DNA of 64,000 nt. It comes from Costus lasius (taxonomy: Eukaryota > Streptophyta > Magnoliopsida > Zingiberales > Costaceae). The notes beneath the pieces are model-generated. The model did not search any database and had not been told where the DNA came from. It saw only the letters and a program-made list of their open reading frames with translations. Both the position numbers and the translations under genes were made by a program. Position 1 is the first letter of the stretch, and every line of letters begins with the position of its first letter. Shown one piece after another: positions 46,753 to 58,045 of the stretch. The DNA lies in NCBI GenBank assembly GCA_027563935.2, contig CM050450.1:11701957-11765956 (forward strand), given 5' to 3'.

Positions 46753-47473
46753 AGCTGTCATAAATTTGAGAGTGAGAGAAAAGATATTGGGACGAAGAGA
46801 AAATTGGGTGAGAAATAGTTGTTAGAAAGAGAAAGAAAGAAATTGAGAAAGAGAAAAAAATAAGAAACTCGAAAGAAAACTTTGAAAATGTGTAAATTTG
46901 TGAACCAAGGTCAAACCCAAAGTCAAAGATATAGTGAAAATCATAGTCAAAATCAAAGTCAAAGTCAAAATTCATCCATTCAAATGAAAATATTGGCCGA
47001 AAAGAAAAAGCTTACAACAGGTTTATTAAAAATTAAATATTTTGACAATATCATTGAAGGTTCACGAAAAAAGAGAATGTTGAAGTATGAAATTAAAACT
47101 GATTTTATGACCACTCGATATGAAAAAAGGATTTTTGAAAAATATAGAGAAAGAAAACTTACGAGCATTAAAGAGGAAATCAACAAAGCAAGACGGAGCA
47201 AAAAAGGAGGAAGTCGGAATGGAGCAAGAAAAGACGTGTCAACAACTTGTCAAGATGGAAAATAAGGAAAAATTAATTATTATTTCCAAGTCAAAGTAAA
47301 GCTGAAAGAATTCAAGAACACTCCTGAAGCTTATGGATTTGACTGTAATTATGCATTGGCAAATCTGATAGGATGCAAGACAGAAGAAAAAACCCCTTTG
47401 GAGAAGCTCGGGTTAATTTTGAAAACTAAAAAAGACATGTAATTTTGTTTAGAATTTCAAGTTTAAGGAGGAA
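46753..47473 (+). repeat. Right arm of the large inverted repeat (Copia 3' internal region)
   Basis: Starts 68 bp after the left arm ends and continues to the LTR at 47474. It encodes only degenerate Lys/Glu-rich fragments and ends with the purine tract gtttaaggaggaa. Confidence 0.85.
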
Positions 47474-47713
47474 TGTTGAAAGTTAAACTTGAATTATATT
47501 AGGGTAATTAAGTATTTTGGATCTCAACCAAATGATGCCTAGGTTGAATGTTTAATGTTTTGAATTCGCATTAGGTTTTAATTCTGGTAACTCAAGAGTT
47601 GATTAGCAACTCTATAAATACTTATAATCTTTATTCTATAATAGAATAAGTTTAGATTTGAACTTTACTTGAACACTTAGCTTATTCTCTAGCGTTTGCC
47701 ATTTTTTCTAACA
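47474..47713 (+). repeat. Copia LTR, plus orientation
   Basis: 240 bp from TGTTGAAAGTTAAACTTG to TTCTAACA, matching the minus-oriented LTR at 43876-44124 with modest divergence. Followed by aagtggcatacaagc, a worn primer-binding-site-like sequence. Confidence 0.85.
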
Positions 47714-48089
47714 AAGTGGCATACAAGCATGATGCCCTCCCCTATCTTGCATTTCCTTCACTTTCGCTCATGTTTCCTTCAACTTGCATCCTAGACATTG
47801 CTTTTGTAATGAACAATTATAATGGATCTTGTTTACCCATGCACACTACATTTTTTAATCCTAAAACAAGCTCGAAATGCCCTAACATATACACCATAGA
47901 AACTTCCAAGGCGATAGGCCAAATGGATTCAGTTTTATACAAGCAATTGCAGCTACAATTTTGTTCAGCTGGCCTCCTCATCACCAGCTGACAAAGACGC
48001 AGCGAATATAGCATCTTGCTTCTTTGCTACTTTACCTTCCATGTGCAATATAATAAGAGCTAACAATTTCCTCATCCAAAATCTATGCA
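47714..48089. other. Non-coding spacer right of the transposon block
   Basis: No recognised gene or repeat end. Translations on either strand show no family resemblance. Confidence 0.35.
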
Positions 48090-48154
48090 CTTGAATGTAA
48101 ATGTATTATGACAAGCTTCCATGCTGAGCTTGTCATAATACATTTACATTCAAG
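48090..48154. repeat. Perfect 27-bp inverted repeat with 11-nt loop
   Basis: Positions 48090-48116 and 48128-48154 are exact reverse complements (arms start cttgaatgtaaatg..., spacer ttccatgctga). A transcript in either direction would fold into a perfect 27-bp hairpin. Confidence 0.95.
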
Positions 48155-49264
48155 AAAATCTGCTTGCGGGTTAGTTCTACTCCAGAAACATGACAAGCTG
48201 TTGTTTGCTACACAAGCCCTCCTATGACGTTAAAGTATACATGTTCATCATTTTTCGCCACGCCCATAATTATGTTACCCTCAGTCTGTAAGTTGTTTCT
48301 TTTAATGTCAATTTGTATTATTATTACTCCGAGACTTCTTAAGTCCTCGGCAAAGCAAAATACTAGTCCCATTCTCCTCTTCCCTAACACTATAGAAAAA
48401 ACTAAACAGAAAAAGCTTCGTTTTCTCAGCTTTTCGCCCGATTCCTCCCCTAGTTTCACTAAATTCTTTACACAAGGTGATAAGTCCAAGTTTCTCAATC
48501 TACATCAGAATCCAACCACCCAGGGAGAAGAAATCACATTTGCACAAAAATAGAGAAGAAAAGACAAAAAAGAATGAGACGGAGCACAAACACAAAGACA
48601 GAGGATTGCTCGGATTACCCAAAGCAGAGCCCCGCTCCTGGCGGTCTTTGCCACCCCCGTCCACCAGTCCGGCAGCCACGGAGGGCGCTCGTCCGCTGGG
48701 ATATCCAGAATCCACAACCCCTACCCCCCCGCGGTCGGATCTCACCGGAACGAATCGTGCAGCGCCTTCGTTCCCTCCCCCTTTCCGTGCAATTGTGCTG
48801 CTGCCTTTGGCCGTTACGTGTGTTATGTGGGCAGATAGATCTGACGGTCCAAATTAATTTGTTGAAAATTAATGCACATCCTGATTCCAGAGATGAAAAA
48901 CAAAGGAGAAAAAGTAAAAAGAGCGTTGAATAGTCAACGTTGACTTTTTTTGAAAACATTGTCTAAACAATCAACTAAAAGAGATTTGCCATCTTTCCTT
49001 TGGAAAAAAATACATCAATTTTGACTTACATATGTTAACGGGGAAGAAATAGTCATATGTCTATCGTTACAATCATGATGATGAAATCAAACACATCATT
49101 CATGTAAAATTAAAATGGACAATTCCTCTGTTACAAGTTTCATATCAGGTCAAACAAAGAATGACAATAAAGTTGGAAGAATCCAATCTCTACCCAGGAA
49201 TCCAACTTTGAATCGACAGAGAATTAGGTTTTTCTCTATTGCATGCGTGCTGCGCCGATCCCTC
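48155..49264. other. Spacer with a GC-rich patch; 3' side of the LIM gene
   Basis: A GC-rich stretch at about 48600-48800 has overlapping open frames on both strands. One minus-strand reading gives DIPADERPPWLPDWW, which looks protein-like, but I cannot connect it to a gene structure or family. The last 250 nt is likely the 3' UTR of the LIM gene. Confidence 0.35.
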
Positions 49265-50231
49265 TTATGTTTGCTCTTCCTCCTTCTCCTGCGTGGCTTC
49301 GGCGGCCGATGCGGCCTCCGCCGGCGGCTGCTCACTAGCACTATTCTGCTTCCCCATAGCCGCCTGAAGGACGTGGTTGTAGCTTCCCTTCTCCATGAAC
49401 AGCTGCGCAAAGTGGTGCCTGCAGTAGAGGATCCCGTCGAGCGCCGCGTAGGAGGAGGGAGTCAGAGTGCAGCCGCCCACCGAGCACTTGAAGCATGTCT
49501 TGTGGTACGACTCCCCTTCCATGGTAAGCTGCAACGAAGAACAGGAACAAATCCTATAAATTTCTCATAAAAAGTTTGACATTTGATCAGAGTTTGCAAT
49601 TAAGAGCTAGCATACCTTTTCCAAGGGGTAAGCTGTCTTCTTGCAGGTAGCGCACTTGTCTTGAGTTCCACAGAAGACGGAGGAGATCTTGCTCGGCGTC
49701 TTGGACTGGGAAGAACATGGACAAAGTGGAGATCTTTTAGGTTTAAGGATCCACATTTTAGTTGAAGTTGAGTGCTGATTCCATATAACTCGCTTACCTG
49801 TTCATTCCTCTCGCCAGTCTTTGTCCCTGAGAGTTGTCATCAATCTGGCATTAGCCTCATCGACTTATTTCGATTAAAAAATGAACTGAACTGCAATTAG
49901 CACAGGATGAGATCACCTGTAGGGAACTTTCTAGTGAAGGTGCCCGTCTCCTTGAAGAGCTGCTCAAAGTGAGGCTTGCAGTAGAGGACACCATCCATGG
50001 AAGAGTAGTTGCACATCTGGGACGCATGAATGTGATCCCATGAATGAAATTAGAAACAGAGATGCCAGAAAGATCAGAATAGATGGATCAATTTACCGAG
50101 AGAGTGCCCTTGCAGTGGCTGCATTTGAAGCAGGTCTTGTGGTAGGTGACTCCATCTGCAGTGAGGAGATCGATGAAGTGGACCGTCTTCTCGCATGCCT
50201 TGCACTTGTCCTGGGTGCCACTAAAAGACAT
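49265..50231 (-). CDS. WLIM1: Plant LIM-domain protein (WLIM1-like)
   Basis: Five exons (50231-50097, 50016-49917, 49826-49798, 49705-49616, 49528-49265) encode 205 residues, in phase. Two LIM domains have complete zinc ligands. LIM1 uses C10, C13, H31, C34, C37, C40, C57 and H60. LIM2 uses C106, C109, H127, C130, C133, C138, C154 and H157. The long inter-LIM spacer (GTKTGERNEQSKTPSKISS) and short acidic Ala/Glu C-terminus are those of plant two-LIM proteins, which bind and bundle actin filaments in the cytoplasm and can also enter the nucleus. The WLIM1 subgroup call comes from the MSFSGTQDKCKACEKTVHFID start. The third exon is only 29 nt. The neighbouring ADF gene also acts on actin, but clustering may be coincidence. 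Confidence 0.93.
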
Positions 50232-51768
50232 GGTGGTGAAGAACCAAAGGAGTTCCAATAAGTTTAATCCTGTTGCGGTAACGTCGTTGCATGGAGATTG
50301 CAGAGGCGGATGGGGGAGAGAATGAAGGTTTTTCATGGAGAAGGATGGAAGCATTTGGAGGAAAGATAGGAGAGGAAGCCGGGGAAGCCAGAGAGCCGCG
50401 TGCTTCCAGCCACAAGACCCTGTCAGAATTGCTGAGGCCAGAAAAGTTGACAAATATGTATCAAGTCCCTTTTTTTTCCTTCTATTTTTTCCTTTTTTTT
50501 TCCTTTTCGTCAGGAGAAACGTTGACTAAAACTTAGAATGTTGAGGATCAAGTGCATAGATTTGAATCTTTCATAAGATCGACGAACTCCAACAAATTGT
50601 GGCGATAGATCTATTGTGTTTATAAAATTCTTAATTATAGTCCAACATTGCTAATTTAGAATAATGCGATAGAGTTTATAACAACTGACATAACCAAAGT
50701 TCTTTGGGGCTTTTTGCGTGGAATCAATTGATTGTACCTTGATTCATAGGACAGATATATCGCCTTCAAGTTCCTTTGCAAACTATTTATTATCTCTGTT
50801 CTTTTGCATTCAAACTGTTTTCCTCCTATACGACTTTATTTCGCAATAAGACACACCAATCTGTCACTGTTTTTAAGTACAGATTGGGAATCTATGGAGC
50901 TTGTAGTTGGTGACGAGAGCTTGGCATATGATTTAGTGAAGACGAAAAGGAGTTGACTTCCACTGCTATGAATGGAAGAGACATTTCATGGTGGAGTTGA
51001 AGAAAAGGAGTTGACTGTAGTATATGCTCGTGTAGCTACGATAGCATTAGGAGGTTCAACTCAAGGTCCTTCAATGGGGTGAGGAGAGTTTTGACCAAAC
51101 TTTTGTGTGATTAGAGAGTGAGAGCTCATGGAGCAGTGACAACAGGAAGTGGACTGAGCTGACCATTACCTGCTCACAGTAAAGTCCAAGCAAGTGCTTG
51201 AGCAGCAATGAGAAAAGAAACTCATTTCCTCCTTTCCATGGCTTCATAATTATTGAAGTTAGACAATCAAGAGAAGCAAGATTAGAGAGTTTGTGCAGTA
51301 GATTGCAGTTAACCTCATCTTCATAAGACAAAATCTTACAGTACCCAGCAAATTCTTCCAGAAAAAAGTGGATTTGGTATTTTAAACCTGTAGATTCTTG
51401 TTTTCTCTTATAGAACAGTACCCAGCAAATTCTTCCAGAAAAAAGTGGATTTGGTATTTTAAACCTGTAGATTCTTGTTTTCTCTTTTAGATTCATCATG
51501 ATCTGTTTGACTGGTGAGCACAAAACAAAGCTACAAAATCTGATGCAGTTGGTTGTGTTTCATTTGTCAAGAAACTATGTGAAAGATTTCCGCTCATGTT
51601 CTTGCTCACAAAATCCAATCTGATATTACAAGAAACAGAGCTGGAGCATTTCCTTATGATGCTCAACTTGAAATTTACGAGTTCTAACACTCTTAGTACA
51701 CTCCATAGAGTAGATCTTCAGCTTATTGTGAAGAAAAAGCCACTGCTGTAGACTGTAGATCTGCTAAA
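50232..51768. promoter_or_regulatory. Intergenic: LIM promoter side and HMA gene 3' side
   Basis: The first 250 nt is the probable 5' UTR and promoter of the LIM gene. The rest is AT-rich and non-coding, with a tandem duplication at 51339-51487. No further gene seen. Confidence 0.45.
51339..51487. repeat. 77-bp tandem duplication
   Basis: The copies starting at 51339 and 51416 are almost identical (cagtacccagcaaattcttc ... gtagattcttgttttctctt), differing near the junction. Located in the 3' flank of the HMA gene. Confidence 0.9.
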
Positions 51769-52661
51769 TTATTTCTTTTCTTCCTTTTTCTCTTCTTTCT
51801 TCTCCTCTTTCTTCTCCTCCTTCTTCTCCTCCTTTTTATCTTCCTTCTTTTCTTCCTTCTTCTCCTCTTTCTTTTCTTCTTTTGCAGGTCCAACTGAGAT
51901 TATATCGATCCTTCCCATCTTCTTCAACTTCTTAGCAATTGCTATTGTGTCCATCTCACCTATGATGGTCATCTTCTGCTCCTTGAGATCTGCTTCAATG
52001 AAATCAATGCCTGAGCCAAGAACTACACCTTGTTAGAGCGATCCACCTTGTTGATATTTCTCTTACTAAAGTAAGTCAACTGTTCATAGATTCACAGATC
52101 AACTACATAGGAAGGTTATGGATCATTCTTTTAGCAAAAGAATTTCCTAATCAGTGAGAATTTCAGAACTCCTACAAAGAATCATCATTGTTTCTGTAAA
52201 GTTGTACATGATTCTTTAGAGTTAAACCATAGAGAAACTCCTAGCTCACCTGTACCTGTTCTTCATGGTATTAATTGAAGAGTCTTGAAGGTTTTTAACT
52301 GATATTTAAACACTGTAGAAATGCAGATGGTTCTTAATCTTTAACTAAAAAAATTACACTCCACTTTTCTTCTTCAAGATTGAACAACTTCTGAATTTCC
52401 ACCACTTAAACAGCAAGATATCTGGCAGTAGCGAGTAGGAAAAGAAAGTACCGTAAATTTCTGCTACAGCTTCAATGGCTTTCTGCTTTGTTTTGGCATC
52501 CACCATGGCCAGAACCTTGAGAACTACTTTCTGCTGTTGATTTGAAGCAGCGAAAACAAGAAAAATAAAACCAGGATCAAAGACACACACATCAATGCAT
52601 AATATTGAATCCTACCAAGGATTGCTGAATCTCACGCAAAATTACTGCATACCTGTGCCAT
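51769..52661 (-). CDS. Small heavy-metal-associated (HMA) domain protein lacking the metal-binding cysteines
   Basis: Three exons (52661-52653, 52533-52452, 52022-51769) encode 114 residues. The first coding exon is just nine bases (Met-Ala-Gln). The fold pattern is VVLKVLAMVDAKTKQKAIEAVAEIYG, IDFIEADLKEQKMTIIGEMD, then IAKKLKKMGRIDIISVGP, i.e. the beta-alpha-beta-beta-alpha-beta order of an HMA domain. The usual M-x-C-x-x-C copper/zinc motif is replaced by MVDAKTK, so metal binding through that loop is unlikely. The C-terminal third is an almost pure Lys/Glu repeat (KKEEKKEE type) and there is no CaaX box, so it is not isoprenylated. Similar small plant HMA proteins are known as targets of fungal effectors and as integrated decoys in rice immune receptors; any such role here is only a family-level inference. 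Confidence 0.85.
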
Positions 52662-53950
52662 CTGAAGAGTGAGATCAAAGTCTGACTCTGCCGATCCCTA
52701 AACGATGAAATGAACCATGGAAAGTGAGGGGAAAAAGTAGAAGGGGGCGGCAGGGCTGCTGCTTACCAGTACCTTATAAAGGTGTTAGGTTCCATTACTC
52801 ATTCACAAAAGCTTGAGAACAACTTTGCTTACCTCGCACAGTGCCAATGCAGAAGGGACCTACCGGAGATGCTTCTCGATTGGATCATGTAGTCATCATA
52901 AGAATTTATCGAAATTATGCCATATCTTACCTAAAATGGTTGGAGGATGATGATGACAAGAGGCTAAATTGTCAAAGCTATGAACTAGGCAAAGAGGCAC
53001 CTCCCTTTTCAACGTTTCAAAATATTCTTCGTTGTTTTTGAAGCGAGTGAGAACGGGCCAACGGGGAGATAGAATTTGTTTGCTCCTGCATTCTTTATTT
53101 CATCTCAATTCTAATTTGATTTCTCTGTCGTTTCTCTTTCTACAATGTCAGTGTCGGCTGAATAGATTCCGTAGCAGATAAGGGATTGAAGGCTTACCGC
53201 AGAATTCCTTGAAAATAAACGAGGAAAGAAAGAATGAAATGGTTGAGTTTCTCAGGTTATGAATTATTCTCACCTTTGACCTGATCTTTGACTAAACTTA
53301 ATGTTAGAAGAGATCTGGTTGACCTGACCATGTTTCTACTGATTTACACGTAGATCTTGAGGACGGTCAACTAGGGTTAGGTTGCCTTATTTTTTTGTAC
53401 GTGATTTCACTTGCTCACTCGTTGACAATCTCATTCTTCATTTGAGTTTTTAGTCAATAATTAATCCTAAGTTAATTTTATTTATATTTTATTGATATAA
53501 AGTCGAAATTGATATATGATTATCTTTAATGATGAATCTAATAGATTGTTTAAAATTCCAACATAACTAGAACTATCAAAGAAATTCTAACTAAACTACC
53601 AATTGCGATTGATTTTCAAAATGTTCATCTCTAAATTGTTATGAGCATTCTTCAACCATCAATTTGATGCTAGAGCCATACACATGAAGTCAAAAATGCA
53701 TTCAAATGGTGAGATAAAGCAATACAATTCTTTTGATTGACTTGAACCATGTGAAAAAATGATGAAATCAAGGGGAAAATTGAACAAACACACAATGCCA
53801 TGTACGGCCCAATTTTGGCGAAATTAGAAACAAAATTCAGACACAAGAAACAGTCATAAACCCTAATTTCATCACACGAAGAAAGGTCCGTGAATGAATG
53901 GCTCGATCATAATTAAGGTTAGGGGGCTGAGAAAAAGGAGGGCGCATCTC
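52662..53950. promoter_or_regulatory. Intergenic: HMA gene promoter side and ADF 3' side
   Basis: A TTTATAAGG word on the minus strand near 52770 is a possible TATA box about 110 nt before the HMA start codon. The remainder is AT-rich and without coding potential. Confidence 0.4.
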
Positions 53951-54640
53951 TTATTGAGCTCGCGCCTTCACTATGTCGAAGCTCATCTCGCTGGGATCCG
54001 TCGCCTGCAACTCCACTTGTATCCCATCAAGCTCCCTCTTGAACCTGTCCTTGGAGCTTGCGTAAAGCATCTTGAACCTTGTCTTTGAGGTGTCTGGCGT
54101 CCTGCGCTCGGTGAATTCAGGCGGGTTTAAGTATATTTTTGGGGTTGTAAATTCAATCGCGAAATTCAAGTATCCAAGCTGAGTGTGGGCACGCGTTACC
54201 AGGTGATGAAGAAGATCTTGCTCTTCTGGCAGTGCTCGTCGGTGACGAAGTCGAAATCGAAGACGGCGTAGCGGCACTCGTCGGACGGAAAGGAGGAGGT
54301 GAAGTCGCCGTAGCTCTCGCCGGGATGGCCGACCTTGTCCACCACGATCTGCTGCACCTTCTCGTCGATCTTGAACAAGATGAACCTGAAGGTCCTCTTC
54401 GCCTTCAGCTCCAAGAACTTGAGCTTGCACTCGTCATTCACCGCCATTCCCGACGAAGAATTCGCCTTAGAACACACAAAAAGACAAGTGCATCCATCAA
54501 AAATTTGGAAAACCTAATCGTCCGTGATCTATCAGCTATACTTATGGCGTCTACATATCGCCGGCTCTTCTTCATGAAAGAGGCGGCCGTTCTGAACAAA
54601 AATGGAGTTCGGATGACGAGGGGAAGCTGCTCTTTACCAT
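53951..54640 (-). CDS. ADF: Actin-depolymerizing factor (ADF/cofilin)
   Basis: Three exons (54640-54638, 54465-54200, 54101-53951) encode 139 residues, the usual plant ADF length. The first coding exon is the ATG alone, with the intron directly after it, as is typical of plant ADF genes. The ADF-homology fold is complete: [74 protein letters not shown], then [20 protein letters not shown]. The G-actin/F-actin contact region ([12 protein letters not shown] helix) and the N-terminal regulatory Ser residues are present. It binds actin monomers and filaments, severing and recycling filaments in the cytoplasm. Trp-Thr-Pro at the exon 2/3 junction replaces the more usual Trp-Ser-Pro, a mild change. 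Confidence 0.95.
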
Positions 54641-55856
54641 GATTGCTGCTCTTCAGGAAGGTCGACGACCCCTTGGCAATGGAGTTGATTGAAAAGAAGG
54701 AACAGCGGAGGCAAAAGGATTAAAGGCGTAGATAGAGGGGGAAGGAGGCGGTGTCCTCAGAATAAGGAGCAGACTACGGTGAATGTTAGGAGGGAAAGGA
54801 ACGATGGAGAGTATTAGTTGGAGAAATGGTGTGGCTTATATCCTCAAAGCACTTTGCTTGGCGCCACGCCAATCCTATGCCTAATTTGGCTTTCTTTCAT
54901 TAGTTGACTTGCTAAATTTAGAATGTATTGATATACTTTGACTCATTTAATTTTGACCATAATGAATTTATATGACATCTTCTTGTTTTGTACAAAATTT
55001 GTTTTTAGCTAGAGATCCAACAACCATTAGTGTTCATACTTTTTAGATTACACGACTCTAAATGAAAACACCGACAACATTCATCACTCATGTGAGGGAT
55101 GTGAGGGAGGCACCCACAATTTAGGAGAAGTGTCCTTGAGCACCCCTTTAAAGTATGGATTCAGCCAACAATAGAAGAGGAAACACACTGTATTTAGTTT
55201 AGAAGTCAAGCCTTGGGTGCTTGATATGAGTGAGTTTCTTGACCATTATACTAATGAGAGTGAGATGTGCAATACTTCTAAGTAAATTGTTATGTGCCTT
55301 AGAGGTTCAAGCCAACTTGGTTGTTAGGATGATCCATCTATAGGTTCATAAGTACAAAGAAACAATAATGACTAGTATATTTGAAGCAATTAACCAAGAT
55401 CAAGAGTGGATGAGGTGATGATATGGATTCACTTCTACTATCTATGCAACAATTTTTTGTTATCCAAAGTAACATAAATCAAAGTTAAGTCAATTTTTTA
55501 ATGAAAAAAATCCAAGTATTTGAGCTCATAAGGTGCCTTTACAAAGAAGGAATCTATAAGATTCCTCATAAAGATATTTTAGGTCAAAATATCTAGTACT
55601 CAAACTTGAGTTGTCTTATGAAAAATAGAAGAGATAAAATTTTTTTATTTTTTTAAGAAAAATATACATATCAGTATTGCTAGCCCTAGATTGTGAATAT
55701 TTATACAAAGAGGGTCCTTGGTAGATTTTTCTACAACTTCGAAGGTTCTTCATAATAAAATATATAAAAATCTGAATGAAATATTTTATAGAGAATATAC
55801 ACCTTTGATCGAAGAAAATTCTTAAGCGATTCGAGTCGCTTAAAACTTTTTAAGTA
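54641..55856. promoter_or_regulatory. ADF upstream region and AT-rich spacer
   Basis: The probable ADF promoter and 5' UTR lie in the first 250 nt. From there to 55856 the sequence is AT-rich with no supportable feature. Confidence 0.4.
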
Positions 55857-56166
55857 GAGGGACTTAATTTTTGTTCTTCTCATATTTTTTTTTTAAAAAA
55901 ATAATGTGTTCCTTCTAAGCTTTTTAATGGTATCAAATTTTAGGTATTTTACATCACGTATACGTATATAATACCTTATACAAGATTAGGGTATTTTATA
56001 ATAATAAATAGTTTTTTATTTTATATGTGATATTGATTAGGGTATTTTATAAGTATACGTGATGTAAAATATGTCAAATTTAGTACCATTAAAAAGTTTA
56101 GAAGAAGTATATTATTTTTTTAAAAAAAACAAAAAAACAATGAGAGAAGCAAAAATTAAGTCCCTG
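55857..56166. mobile_element. MITE-like element with inverted repeats of about 110 bp
   Basis: Left end gggacttaatttttgttctt and right end gaagcaaaaattaagtccc are complementary. The similarity continues through taagctttttaatggtatca / taccattaaaaagtttagaa and tattttacatcacgtatac / gtatacgtgatgtaaaat. The short centre is AT-rich and non-coding. Probably a deletion derivative of a DNA transposon; target-site duplication not determined. Confidence 0.8.
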
Positions 56167-57596
56167 CGCTTATCCCCTTTCCATTACCCCGCTTATACCC
56201 TTTCCATTACCGACTCTGATCTCCTCTTCGCCTTGAATCACAAGTTCTCTTCCTCTCACGACTCCAACGCAAATCCCAATTCACTCTACCAGACGAGGCG
56301 CCGAGCTCCTCTCTCCAGCGCAAGTCCTCTTTCCGCACGGATCTCCTCTCCTCTACCCATGGTCTGCCATCCCCCTTCACCAATTTCCGCCCCCAAGATG
56401 GAAGCTGGAGCTTCTCCTCTGCGAGCTGATCGTAGCATCCAAGCCACTCTTCCGTACAGACGCGACCCTCCCCTACCGGAACGCTAAGCTCGATCATCCC
56501 CTTGGCTGATTCACGCTCTCTTCCTCATGAACGGTACCCTCAGGAGGGCGCTGTAGCCCGAGCTCCGGGGTAGAACCACTCGTCGCCTTGGAACGAAGCT
56601 TCCCTGAGAACCGCTAGCTTCAGCGAGAGCAAGGGAGCCCGTATCGGAGGTTCAATGTCGCCGCGATAATCATATAGCCTCCAGCCTCAATACGCAACAG
56701 GCAGCCAATTCTCTCGACGCTGGAATTAGGGCACCATGACCCATCCGTGTTCATTTTGACAATGGTAAATCATTAATTTGTCAATATTACCGATAATTAA
56801 ATTGATAAAGTCAGTTTGATAAATATCAATATTTTTATTTGTTTCAATATTGATAATAAAAAAAATAGCAAAAAGTTTTGGTAAATAGTATTTAGTAAAT
56901 CTGGTAATCAATGCTCACCTCTAACCAATGGTAGGTAAGCAGGCTTGTGTCAGTGTCATTTGAGATAGGTAAGGCTGATTTAAGATGAATTATAGTTAGG
57001 ATAATGCCTTTTAGGTCTAATTGGTTGAGCACTTATATTTCAACAGCTAAGGTTAGACTTGAATCGATGGTTAATAATTCATTAAGTTAAAAATGTGATT
57101 ATAATGCAAAACAAGTTGAAGAAGAGTGAGATTTTAATGTTTAGCTCCCATGCAATCTCGTCATTGTGAGCATACTCCAATCAATACAGTGAACGCTTTT
57201 AGAGGGTTAAAACCCGACTTGATGAATGAGGGGAAGCAGGCTTCAGAGTGTTCTCGCCTTAGTCATTGTCAGAACACGAATTAGTTTCAAGAGATGTTCA
57301 ATATATACTTCATTGATTGATTTAAACAAATTACTAGAGAGAACAAATGTGGTAAATGGTAATATCAAATATGTTTATTAAGTCAAGCTCCCCATGCATC
57401 ACATCATTTTGGCAGGGTCGGTGATATTATGTACAAGCTATTATTATTAGCAAGCTGCAAATAAACAGTTGAAGTCTAAACGGAGATTGAGAGATTGCAC
57501 AACCATATGTGCTTTGTATGTCAACAATGGGACTGCTTCTATCTCACTAAAATCTTATTTCTGGAGGAAACAAAGCAACTCATGCAGCAAGAAATT
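56167..57596. other. Spacer with an unassigned GC-richer patch
   Basis: About 56170-56520 is GC-richer with open frames on both strands but no recognisable protein. 56750-56920 is AT-rich. The last stretch before 57597 is the likely 3' UTR side of the proline dehydrogenase gene. Confidence 0.35.
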
Positions 57597-58045
57597 TTAA
57601 CTTTCGCCAGTAAATAATGCAGCGAGTCTTCTCAAGAGCTCCTTCCTAAAGGAAACACGGCAATGTAATATTAGAAACTTGAAGCCGAACATAGGAGCAG
57701 CAAACGCTGGAATCCAGGTTGGAGTAGTGCAAACCTTATCAGCTGTCTGTCCACTGCGGAGGTGGTGAGCATTCCTCTGTTTTCCTCAGCCCTTCTAAGG
57801 AGGTAGGGAATGACCTGCTCCACTGGCCCAACGGCAGATACTTGCTCACCTGGAAACCTACATTCCGAAGTCCAAGCGACAGCCCATCTGCCATTCCCAT
57901 CAACTGTGCAAAGTGCAGCTTCTGGTCATATTTCCCAATCCCCAGCATCTCTGCCTTTGCCGCAGCTGTTTGTCCTGTAGCAAATCCAAATGTTCAGCTA
58001 CAATAGGAATAGAGCTCAATATTAGGCCAAGATGGCCGCAAAGAG

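Noticed and set aside
46385..46980. Frames with FDFDFDLDF-type repeats
   Set aside because: Produced by a hexanucleotide repeat in the Copia inverted-repeat arms; not a real repeat protein.
49265..54640. LIM and ADF genes considered as an actin-regulating gene cluster
   Set aside because: They are separated by an unrelated HMA gene and have separate promoters; two actin-related neighbours may be chance.
56071..56487. 138-codon plus-strand frame
   Set aside because: Begins inside the terminal repeat of a MITE and continues into anonymous sequence; no recognised domain or promoter context.
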